Of a stretch of DNA of 5,966 bases, positions 1 to 5,859 are shown piece by piece. Position 1 is the stretch's first letter. Each line of letters opens with the position of its first letter. Location: positions 1 through 5,966 of the forward strand of contig JAFGSC010000120.1 of the NCBI GenBank assembly GCA_016934875.1, read 5' to 3'. The notes under the pieces are model-generated. The model was not told the origin of the DNA, did no database searches, and saw nothing but the letters and a program-made list of their open reading frames with translations. The position numbers were made by a program, and so were the translations under genes. Source of the stretch: Candidatus Atribacteria bacterium (GTDB taxonomy: Bacteria > Atribacterota > Phoenicimicrobiia > Phoenicimicrobiales > Stramentimicrobiaceae).

Positions 1-1
1 A

Positions 2-145
2 AAAGATTATCAAGGAGCCAGGAATTATTGGAAAGTCATGAAACACCGGTTAATAAAGGAGGGAAACGAAACGGTTACAAATTGTAACCAATTGAAAATG
101 CCGGCAGCAGATGGTAAAATGCGAAAAACAATAATGGTTATATAA
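2..145 (+). pseudogene. Bro-N (BRO/antirepressor-like) protein, internal fragment
   Basis: Frame 2 is open from the window edge to the TAA at 143-145. It reads a segment with GARNYWKVMKHRL, then NETVTNCNQLK, then AADGKMRKT. From memory this is the conserved middle of Bro-N domain proteins (phage antirepressor-like, often chromosomal), which continue with a motif like TDVADTEQL and a block ending in SPKAEPFK. Here the match stops after KMRKT at about base 130 and is followed by only IMVI and a stop, so the rest of the Bro-N domain and the whole C-terminus are missing. The 5' end lies outside the window. The TAA sits directly before the ATG of the next gene, in the same frame. Bro-N proteins are thought to bind DNA; this fragment should be non-functional unless translation of its start drives the next gene. 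The family is recognised by recall of the motif, not by a search. Confidence 0.72.
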
Positions 146-1636
146 ATGATTCAGAAGAAAATAATAAAATTGATAAAGCAAGGTGAAGGTATTGAGATCG
201 AGTTTAAGCAATCAAAAACTGAATTGAACAATAATACATTTGAAACTGTATGTGCATTTCTCAATCGCAATGGCGGTCACATTCTTCTTGGAGTTGCCAA
301 TGACGGTAATATTGTTGGTGTAAACAATCCGGAAAAGCAGGCCATGGATTTCAATACCCTTGCAAACAATCCTCAGAAGTTGAATCCGAGTTTTTATTTT
401 TCACCAGAGATCATAGGCATAGAAGGTAAAAAGATACTATATATTTATATACCGGAAGGTTCTCAAGTTCACAAAACAGCAGGAAAGATATTCGATCGCA
501 ATAGTGATGGGGATTTTGATATAACCAATAATAGCAAGCTTGTTACAGACTTATATATTAGAAAACAAACCACCTATTCGGAAAACACTGTTTTTCCCTA
601 CGCAGTTTTAACCGATTTGAGAAGTGATTTGATAGATAGGGTTAGAAAAGCAGCAATAAATGAAGCTGGTGGAAGTCATCCTTGGTCATCTCTTTCAAAT
701 GAAGAACTTCTCAAAAGCTGCGGTCTGTATCAAAAGGATTATCAGACAGGTCGTTCAGGATTTACATTAGCAGCAATTCTTCTCTTTGGGAGGGATGAAA
801 CTATCCTCAGTGCTTTATCGCATCATCGAACAGACGCAATCCTGCGAATAAAAGATATTGATAGATATGATGACAGATATGATGTCAGAACTAATCTGCT
901 CGAAAGTTATGATCGATTAATGGAATTTGTAAAAAGGCATCTACCCGATCCTTTCTATATAGAAAATGATACCAGGAAAAGTATACGAAATAAAGTTTTT
1001 CGGGAAGCTGTGGTAAATATTTTAATTCACAGGGAATTTATTAATCCATTTCCTGCCAAGATGGTCATTGAGAAGGATAAGGTTGTGTTTGAAAACGCTA
1101 GTCGTCCACACGGGTATGGTCATTTAACTCCGGAATCATTCTCTCCCTTTCCAAAGAATCCTAAAATAGCAAGAGTTTTTAAAGAAATCGGACTTGCTGA
1201 AGAATTGGGTTCTGGCGTACGCAATTTGTACAGATATTCAAAGTTATATTCAGGTATTGAACCAGAGATAATTGAAGGAGATATTTTCAGAATGAAGATC
1301 AGCTATCCTTCACATCAAATTGATGAGAAAGCAAAAGGATCAATCACTGCTCATTCCAATCAATTGCTGATAGATTTCGGTAAGATTTCGGAAAGATTTC
1401 GGATGGACTTCGGAAACGAGATAACTAATACTTACATTGAGTTAATTAAAAATCCTTTTATAACCGCCAAAGAACTGGCAAAAAAAATTAGTAAGACTCA
1501 AAGAACAATTGAAAATTATTTGAACATACTGAAAGATCATAGGTTCATCGAACGAAAAGGTCCCAAATTAGGTGGTTATTGGGAAATATTAATTGATAAC
1601 ATTTTTCCAGATAAAAAAGAAGAAGACTATGAATAA
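146..1636 (+). CDS. AlbA_2 (Schlafen-like) ATP-binding protein with C-terminal winged helix
   Basis: This 496-residue protein has the usual three-part plan of bacterial AlbA_2 proteins, often labelled ATP-binding protein or RecG-like regulator. Residues about 10-130 are the AlbA_2 domain, with E19-F20-K21 and the signature FLNRNGGHILLGV at 38-50. Residues about 280-390 resemble the HATPase_c_4 region, with FREAVVNILIHREF at 285-298 and the glycine loop GSGVR at 355-359. Residues about 425-490 form a winged helix with TAKELAKKISKTQRTIENYL. A short linker at about 410-424 is built from DNA repeats. ATG 146 is the only good start: the in-frame TAA at 143-145 blocks extension. No convincing ribosome binding site precedes it. 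Length and domains are complete. It overlaps the helicase gene by 8 bp, so the two are probably co-expressed. Proteins of this type occur as regulators and in defence loci; the exact role and ligand here are unknown. Confidence 0.9.
   Translation: MIQKKIIKLIKQGEGIEIEFKQSKTELNNNTFETVCAFLNRNGGHILLGVANDGNIVGVNNPEKQAMDFNTLANNPQKLNPSFYFSPEIIGIEGKKILYIYIPEGSQVHKTAGKIFDRNSDGDFDITNNSKLVTDLYIRKQTTYSENTVFPYAVLTDLRSDLIDRVRKAAINEAGGSHPWSSLSNEELLKSCGLYQKDYQTGRSGFTLAAILLFGRDETILSALSHHRTDAILRIKDIDRYDDRYDVRTNLLESYDRLMEFVKRHLPDPFYIENDTRKSIRNKVFREAVVNILIHREFINPFPAKMVIEKDKVVFENASRPHGYGHLTPESFSPFPKNPKIARVFKEIGLAEELGSGVRNLYRYSKLYSGIEPEIIEGDIFRMKISYPSHQIDEKAKGSITAHSNQLLIDFGKISERFRMDFGNEITNTYIELIKNPFITAKELAKKISKTQRTIENYLNILKDHRFIERKGPKLGGYWEILIDNIFPDKKEEDYE
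1373..1416 (+). repeat. Four tandem 11-bp repeats in the AlbA_2 linker
   Basis: Four adjacent 11-base units start at 1373, 1384, 1395 and 1406: GATTTCGGTAA, GATTTCGGAAA, GATTTCGGATG and GACTTCGGAAA. Each shares the core GAYTTCGG. Since 11 is not a multiple of 3, successive units are read in different frames, and the peptide repeats only every three units (DFG recurs). The array lies exactly between the ATPase-like region and the winged helix. Gain or loss of one unit would shift the frame and cut the winged helix off. Confidence 0.9.
1618..1626 (+). promoter_or_regulatory. Purine-rich ribosome binding site for the helicase gene
   Basis: A GA-rich run (GAAGAAGA at 1619-1626) lies just upstream of ATG 1629, inside the last codons of the AlbA_2 gene. 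It is only a weak match to a Shine-Dalgarno sequence, but with the ATGAATAA overlap it supports translation coupled to the upstream gene from 1629 rather than from ATG 1593, which would give a 44-bp overlap and 12 extra residues. Confidence 0.4.
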
Positions 1637-4600
1637 TTTCATCACAAATCAACAGGACGTAAAAACACTAAAAACCCGTATCAAAAGCTTAATTGAACAC
1701 AGCGAAGAATTAAAATTCCTGGTAGGTTTTTTCTATTTCTCCGGTTGGAAAGAGCTTTATGCAAATATTATTAATAGAGAAGATTTAGACATTAAGATAT
1801 TAGTCGGTCTTCAGGTAGATGATCTTCTCGGTCAAAGCGTAGAATTCTCTCATGATGTGAGTAGTTTATCAATTGCAGAAAAGGTTGATAATTATTTCCA
1901 TTCGCTTTCCAAAGCATTAAATTCAGAGGATCTTGATATTCAGGAATTTTATGAGCAAATTGATTTCTTTATTGAATTGATAGAAAAAGAAAAACTTCAG
2001 ATTAAGAAAACAGCTGATCCGAATCACGCAAAATTATACATTTTCAAGATCAAAGAAACTCTCAAAGGTATTACAGATTGCAAATTTATCACAGGTAGTA
2101 GTAACCTCACAAAAGCTGGTTTGGAAAATCAGCAGGAATTTAACGTTGAGATTGGTGATTATGGTCTTCTGGAAGCAGAAAAATACTTTGATGATCTCTG
2201 GGATTCTGCAATTCCCATCACCCAGGATAATCAACGAAAAAGCGATCTTATTCACATGATTCGGCATCATACCCAAGCTGCCACTGTCTCTCCGTTCGAA
2301 GCCTACATTTTAGTTTTGATAACTTATCTTGATGTTATGGAACAAAAACATATTCGTCCCGATGTTTTAACTTTACTTCGTGATAGTGGTTATACTTCTT
2401 TCCAATATCAGATCGATGCTGTTGATCAAGCTCTTTCCATCATCGAAAACTATAACGGTGCTATCATTGCAGACGTGGTTGGGTTGGGTAAATCTGTCAT
2501 TGCTGGCATGATTTGTCGAAATCTTGGTAAAAGAGGTCTCATAATCTGTCCGCCTGGTTTGATTTGTGATAGGAATGCAACATCTGGTTGGCGTAAATAC
2601 ATCCACGACTTCAAACTCCATGACTGGGAAATCCGCTCCAGCGGTGATCTGGAAAAGACTCTTGAATATGTGCAGCTATATGGTGATACTATCGAGATAG
2701 TTCTCATCGATGAAGCTCATCGCTTTAGAAATCAGGATACGGCAAATTACGAATTTCTAAGTTCCATCTGCAGAAACAGAAAAGTTCTTTTGCTTACAGC
2801 TACACCTTTCAATAACTCTCCAGCAGATATTTTTTCAATGCTCAAATTATTCATTATCCCCGGAAAATCTCGCATAACTCTCGATGATAATCTTGAAATT
2901 AGATTCAATTACTATAATTCTTTATTCCGAAAATTATCATACATTCTTAAAAATTATAATTCTGATATTGAAGACAAAATCAAACGCTGTAAAAATTATT
3001 ATCTGGAAATCTTTGGTGATCTCCCCATAGATTTGAACAAAGTTAAAAGTAAAGCTCACCAGTTATCCAGAGATATAAGACGTGTTATTGAGCCTGTTGT
3101 AATCCGAAGAAACAGGTTGGACCTTAGAAACGATCCAATCTACAAAACAGAAATATCACAGCTTTCAGAAATGAAAGACCCGGTTGAACTTTTCTTCTAT
3201 TTATCTCATGAACAATCTGAATTTTACGATGAAGTTATTAATGATTACTTTGGCGAAGAAAAGGGTTTTACTGGTGCTATTTATCAACCATTTCTTTATG
3301 AAAAAGTTCGAAAATCTGATAAAATGGATATGGAGAGTAACAGAACTTTCCAACAACAAAGAAACTTATTCGATTTTATGAGAAGGCTTCTAGTTAAAAG
3401 ATTTGAAAGTTCATTTGGTTCTTTTGCTCAGAGTATCAAAAGCTTCATTCGGGTTCATAATTGTGTCATCAAATTCATCGAAAAATCAGGTGGTAAATAC
3501 ATTTTAGATAGAAAGTTAATTGAAAAAATTTATGAAAACGATCCGGATGAAATTGAAACAGCTTTAATTCAATATGCAGAGTTATTAGAAAATGAGCAGC
3601 GTCCAAAGCATGACAAAATTTATAATGTAGATAAATTTGAATTGAAGCATGAGTTCTTTACAAATATTCAAAATGATCTGGCTCTTTTTGAAAAGCTTTC
3701 TATTGTTATCAAAAATTTGAATTTAGTAAAAAATGATCCAAAAATAATTGAACTTATTGCTCAGATTACAGATATTATTAATTCTCACGAATTAAATGAA
3801 CCTGAAAGAAAAGTAGTAATATTTTCAGAATACATTGCTACTGTAAATCACATCACTCCTTTTTTAGAAGCCGCTTTTCCCAATAAAGTTCTGTCAATAT
3901 CCGATAATCTATCAGATCGTGTTGTAAAAAAAATATTACGAAATTTTGATGCTTCCATTTCAAAATCTCAGCAATTGAATGACTATCAAATTCTTGTAGC
4001 CAGCGACAAACTTTCGGAAGGCTTCAATCTCAATAGGGCAGGGGCTATCATAAATTATGATATTCCCTGGAATCCTACCAGGGTAATTCAAAGAGTTGGT
4101 CGCATCAATCGTATTGGTAATAAAGTTTTTAATGAATTACATATCTATAATTTTTTCCCAACCGAACAGGGTGCAGATATTGTCAAAAGCAAGCAGATTG
4201 CTTCGCAAAAGATGTTTCTAATTCATAATACTTTAGGGGAGGATGCAAAGATTTTTGAAGTTGATGAGACGCCCTCAGCCTCTTCATTATACAAAAGAAT
4301 AAATATTAATCCCGATGTATTAGAGGAAGAATCTATACTCACCAAGATTAGAAAAATTGTCTTTGATTTAAAATCTTCTCATCCGGATTTAATTAGCAAG
4401 GTTAAAGGATTACCTGTTCGTGTAAAAACCGCAAAATCATTCCATTGTAATGAAGTTCTGGTTTTCAGAAAAAAGGGTTTAGGATTATTCATTCAGTATG
4501 TTGATGACTCTGCTGCTGAAAAACCCGATATCTATGAAATCTCTATCGATGATTCTTTGGAGCATATCGAATGCTCTATTGACGAACCAAAATTAAAACA

Positions 4601-4997
4601 GAGCAAATTCTTCTGGCCTGTTTATGAACAGTTAAAAGTTCATAGTTCTCATTTTAAGTTAGTTCACCGTGAAAACTCTCTTGAACAAAAATCAATTAAC
4701 AATCTTAAAAGTGCGTTAAAGTTCTTCAAACAAGAGTTAATAGATGAACTGCCTTTCATTAGAGCTTTACTAAAAGACTTGTTAAATTTCAGAACGCTCC
4801 CCAAATACTCACTTCGTCGTATTATTCTTCATGAGTTATCGCCAAAATCATCAAAAACAAATTTATCCAAATTCCAAAAAGAAATCAATGATCTACATTC
4901 AACCTTGGGAGCGAACTACATCGATTTAGTCGAACATACTCATTCAAAAATTAAAAATGAAATTATAATTGCTGTTGAGAATATTTACCTGCAGTAG
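1629..4997 (+). CDS. PLD-type nuclease fused to SNF2/DEAH helicase
   Basis: The 1122-residue protein joins a phospholipase-D-like nuclease domain (about 20-205) to an SNF2-type superfamily 2 helicase (about 255-850). The PLD active site is visible once: H133-A-K135 followed by GSSN at 156-159, the single-motif arrangement of nucleases that act as dimers. Helicase motifs in order: Q-motif-like FQYQ at 258-261; Walker A with GLGKS at 285-289; DEAH at 361-364; TATPFNN at 390-396; an IRR segment at 492-494; VVIFSEY at 729-735; SDKLSEGFN from 792; and QRVGRINR at 821-828 with the arginine finger. About 330 residues separate motifs III and IV. The last 270 residues carry no domain I recognise. ATG 1629 is preferred because it gives the compact ATGAATAA overlap with the upstream stop and an N-terminus close to the PLD fold. 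It probably translocates on DNA and cuts it, as in restriction or anti-phage systems of the DISARM/type I-like class; the exact system is unknown. Confidence 0.92.
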   Translation: MNNFITNQQDVKTLKTRIKSLIEHSEELKFLVGFFYFSGWKELYANIINREDLDIKILVGLQVDDLLGQSVEFSHDVSSLSIAEKVDNYFHSLSKALNSEDLDIQEFYEQIDFFIELIEKEKLQIKKTADPNHAKLYIFKIKETLKGITDCKFITGSSNLTKAGLENQQEFNVEIGDYGLLEAEKYFDDLWDSAIPITQDNQRKSDLIHMIRHHTQAATVSPFEAYILVLITYLDVMEQKHIRPDVLTLLRDSGYTSFQYQIDAVDQALSIIENYNGAIIADVVGLGKSVIAGMICRNLGKRGLIICPPGLICDRNATSGWRKYIHDFKLHDWEIRSSGDLEKTLEYVQLYGDTIEIVLIDEAHRFRNQDTANYEFLSSICRNRKVLLLTATPFNNSPADIFSMLKLFIIPGKSRITLDDNLEIRFNYYNSLFRKLSYILKNYNSDIEDKIKRCKNYYLEIFGDLPIDLNKVKSKAHQLSRDIRRVIEPVVIRRNRLDLRNDPIYKTEISQLSEMKDPVELFFYLSHEQSEFYDEVINDYFGEEKGFTGAIYQPFLYEKVRKSDKMDMESNRTFQQQRNLFDFMRRLLVKRFESSFGSFAQSIKSFIRVHNCVIKFIEKSGGKYILDRKLIEKIYENDPDEIETALIQYAELLENEQRPKHDKIYNVDKFELKHEFFTNIQNDLALFEKLSIVIKNLNLVKNDPKIIELIAQITDIINSHELNEPERKVVIFSEYIATVNHITPFLEAAFPNKVLSISDNLSDRVVKKILRNFDASISKSQQLNDYQILVASDKLSEGFNLNRAGAIINYDIPWNPTRVIQRVGRINRIGNKVFNELHIYNFFPTEQGADIVKSKQIASQKMFLIHNTLGEDAKIFEVDETPSASSLYKRININPDVLEEESILTKIRKIVFDLKSSHPDLISKVKGLPVRVKTAKSFHCNEVLVFRKKGLGLFIQYVDDSAAEKPDIYEISIDDSLEHIECSIDEPKLKQSKFFWPVYEQLKVHSSHFKLVHRENSLEQKSINNLKSALKFFKQELIDELPFIRALLKDLLNFRTLPKYSLRRIILHELSPKSSKTNLSKFQKEINDLHSTLGANYIDLVEHTHSKIKNEIIIAVENIYLQ

Positions 4998-5003
4998 TAA
5001 GTT

Positions 5004-5132
5004 ATGTTAGAAAAAAGCAAAAGAAGTATTTTGAGAGAAATCTTGAGTGCTTCCGAAAAAAATGGAGCTCCGGTTTCAAAAAATCCTCAAAGAGATGAAA
5101 GACTACCCGGAAATAGGATTGAAAATAAATGA
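5004..5132 (+). CDS. Short ORF after the helicase, possible 5' remnant of a lost third gene
   Basis: ATG 5004 lies six bases after the helicase stop and opens a 42-codon frame ending at TGA 5130-5132. The first twenty residues (MLEKSKRSILREILSASEKN) look like a real helical N-terminus. The rest overlaps, in another frame, a segment whose frame-1 translation fits a known family better. A plausible reading is that only the first 18-20 codons survive from a third operon gene joined near the A7 run at 5056-5062. Alternatively, removing one A there would fuse it to the downstream frame and make one gene of about 135 residues. There is no clear ribosome binding site. I do not recognise the family. 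Confidence 0.25.
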   Translation: MLEKSKRSILREILSASEKNGAPVSKNPQRDERLPGNRIENK

Positions 5133-5411
5133 ACCCGGAACATCTGTGCAGATTTACCCCACCCAAGTTATCCCACAAGTAAAGCGAAGGTTGAAACTCA
5201 TCTCTGGAGAAATGTCTTGGGACGAACTACTTGTGTTACTCGATTTAAAGGATTCAAAGCATTTCTTTAAAACGTATTTATCCCCAGCTTTAGACGCAAA
5301 ATATATTGCCAGAACCAAGGATAAGCGTAATGATCCCAATCAAAAAACCGTCTCACCGAAAAAGGAAAAAAGTTATTGAAAAAAATTAAACATAATGCTA
5401 AAGATGAATAA
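5047..5411 (+). pseudogene. AlbA_2/Fic-type protein, C-terminal winged-helix remnant with frameshift
   Basis: Frame 1 (GTG 5047 or ATG 5062) encodes the end of an ATPase-like region (RFQKILKEMKDYPE, then INEPGTSVQI), a short linker with the repeated pattern TQV-IPQV, and a winged helix with GEMSWDELLVLLDLKDSKHF and TYLSPALDAKYI. Many AlbA_2 and Fic-related proteins end in this wing, with a consensus close to LKDRKHFRKTYLQPALEAG followed by a PDKP...QKYRLT tail. Frame 1 leaves the family after DPNQK and stops at 5377-5379. Adding one A to the A6 run at 5342-5347 restores the expected end: RLTEKGKKLLKKIKHNAKDE then TAA at 5409-5411. The AlbA_2 domain and most of the ATPase-like domain are absent, so it is truncated at the 5' end as well. 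It is not a copy of the intact AlbA_2 gene, whose wing differs. Family assignment rests on motif recall. Confidence 0.7.
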
Positions 5412-5413
5412 GA

Positions 5414-5446
5414 TGGCACTAAGTTGGCACCAAGCAGTTACCAGGT
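5414..5446 (+). repeat. 11-bp tandem repeats, likely remnant of another AlbA_2-type linker
   Basis: Two close 11-base units, TGGCACTAAGT (5414-5424) and TGGCACCAAGC (5425-5435), are followed by a degenerate third (5436-5446). Frame 1 (ATG 5404 to TAG 5491-5493) reads MNKMALSWHQAVTR; frame 3 reads GTKLAPSSYQVITP up to a stop near 5484. Both peptides resemble the SWHQ/GTKLA-type linker repeats I recall from AlbA_2 proteins. The 82 bases between the upstream stop and the next ATG otherwise hold only a ribosome binding site. Confidence 0.55.
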
Positions 5447-5483
5447 CATCACCCCTCATGATGGTATTTATAAAATCAGATAA

Positions 5484-5490
5484 AAAGGAA
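5484..5490 (+). promoter_or_regulatory. Ribosome binding site for the DUF1156 fragment
   Basis: AAAGGAA ends four bases before ATG 5495, giving an ordinary Shine-Dalgarno position. It supports 5495 as the genuine start of the original methylase gene, meaning its 5' end is preserved and the damage lies downstream. Confidence 0.6.
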
Positions 5491-5494
5491 TAGT

Positions 5495-5611
5495 ATGCCA
5501 GAAGATAAAATGCTCATCGAAGTTGCCATGCCGATCAAAGAAATCTCTACCGAAAGCGTGCGGGATAAATCCATCCGCTATGGTCATATTTCCACCCTGT
5601 ATTTGTGGTGG
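5495..5611 (+). pseudogene. DUF1156 DNA methylase, N-terminal 39 codons only
   Basis: The frame from ATG 5495 begins with MLIEVAMPIKEIS (residues 6-18), then ESVRDKSIR, then GHISTLYLWW (30-39). From memory this is the hallmark N-terminus of DUF1156 proteins, large adenine-specific DNA methylases found in anti-phage gene clusters, whose sequence continues as WWARRPL. Here it departs from the family immediately after WW; the following codons to the stop at 5729-5731 are an out-of-frame reading of a different gene. Nearly all of a protein that is usually several hundred to about a thousand residues long is missing, including every catalytic motif, so no methylase activity is expected. A ribosome binding site is intact, so a useless 78-residue peptide may still be made. 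Confidence 0.75.
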
Positions 5612-5748
5612 AGATCGAAGGTAGCAGTTATAATGGTAAAATCGAATATGACAGAGAAAGAGAAAACTATCTGGAATCTCTGGGACTGGATATTATTCAC
5701 TATAGTGGTGAAGATGTTAAGCAGAACCTGAATAGTGTGATGGAGTAA
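5596..5748 (+). pseudogene. DUF559 (Vsr-like) nuclease, C-terminal part
   Basis: Frame 1 from about 5596 reads PVFVVEIEGSS, then EYDRERENYLESLGLDII, then GEDVKQNLNSVME and TAA at 5746-5748. This is the characteristic second half of DUF559 proteins, small nucleases of the Vsr/PD-(D/E)XK type often found near restriction genes or as stand-alone cargo. The usual EIDG motif is EIEG here, which may affect an active-site acidic residue. The N-terminal half is missing, and the frame has no start codon of its own near the join (an upstream TAA lies at 5566-5568). After the TAA the same frame continues with LEGYCEKLL, which looks like the expected end of the helix, so the TAA may be a nonsense mutation replacing an acidic codon. 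Confidence 0.72.
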
Positions 5749-5775
5749 TTGGAGGGGTATTGTGAGAAGTTATTA

Positions 5776-5817
5776 AACACGCCGTCACTACGTGACACCC
5801 CTCTAAAAGAGGGGAAT
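5776..5817. repeat. Palindromic repeat, copy 1
   Basis: This copy contains two perfect hairpins in a row: GTCAC-TAC-GTGAC (5784-5796) and CCCCTCT-AAA-AGAGGGG (5798-5814), ending in AAT. It shares the AACAC start and the CCCCTCT...GAGGGGAAT end with the next copy. No U-run follows, so a simple intrinsic terminator is unlikely, although the stem could form in RNA. In frame 1 it is open and reads SLRDTPLKEGN. Confidence 0.85.
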
Positions 5818-5820
5818 GAG

Positions 5821-5859
5821 AACACCCCGCCCTTCGGGTACCCCTCTACTGAGGGGAAT
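5821..5859. repeat. Palindromic repeat, copy 2
   Basis: The copy has the stem CCCG-CCCTT-CGGG (5826-5838) and then CCCCTC-TACT-GAGGGG (5841-5856), ending in AAT. The first hairpin differs from that of copy 1 while the second is nearly the same, as expected for members of a dispersed palindromic family rather than a simple duplication. In frame 1 it reads PPFGYPSTEGN without a stop. Confidence 0.85.

Noticed and set aside
73..89. Perfect 17-bp palindrome GGTTACAA-A-TTGTAACC upstream of the AlbA_2 gene, operator-like
   Set aside because: It falls exactly on codons for the conserved Bro-N residues TVTNCN, so coding constraint explains it; a regulatory role is possible but not supported.
1593..1628. 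Upstream ATG 1593 as the helicase start
   Set aside because: It would add 12 lysine-rich residues and overlap the upstream gene by 44 bp; ATG 1629 gives the usual ATGAATAA overlap with a purine-rich stretch before it.
2034..2707. Minus-strand open frames of about 80 codons at 2034-2276, 2373-2621 and 2450-2707
   Set aside because: They lie wholly inside the helicase gene over conserved PLD and helicase motifs and encode no recognisable protein.
3184..3381. Plus-strand 65-codon frame inside the helicase
   Set aside because: Alternate-frame shadow with no domain and no independent start signal.
5154..5339. Minus-strand 61-codon frame
   Set aside because: Antisense to the winged-helix remnant, whose plus-strand translation is the one with family motifs.
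5495..5731. A complete 78-residue gene from ATG 5495
   Set aside because: Residues 1-39 match DUF1156 but the rest is an out-of-frame reading of the DUF559 gene, so it is a chimera, not a small protein gene.
5798..5814. CCCCTCT-AAA-AGAGGGG hairpin as an intrinsic terminator
   Set aside because: No T-run follows, the loop is short and a near copy occurs 40 bases later, so a palindromic repeat family is the better explanation.
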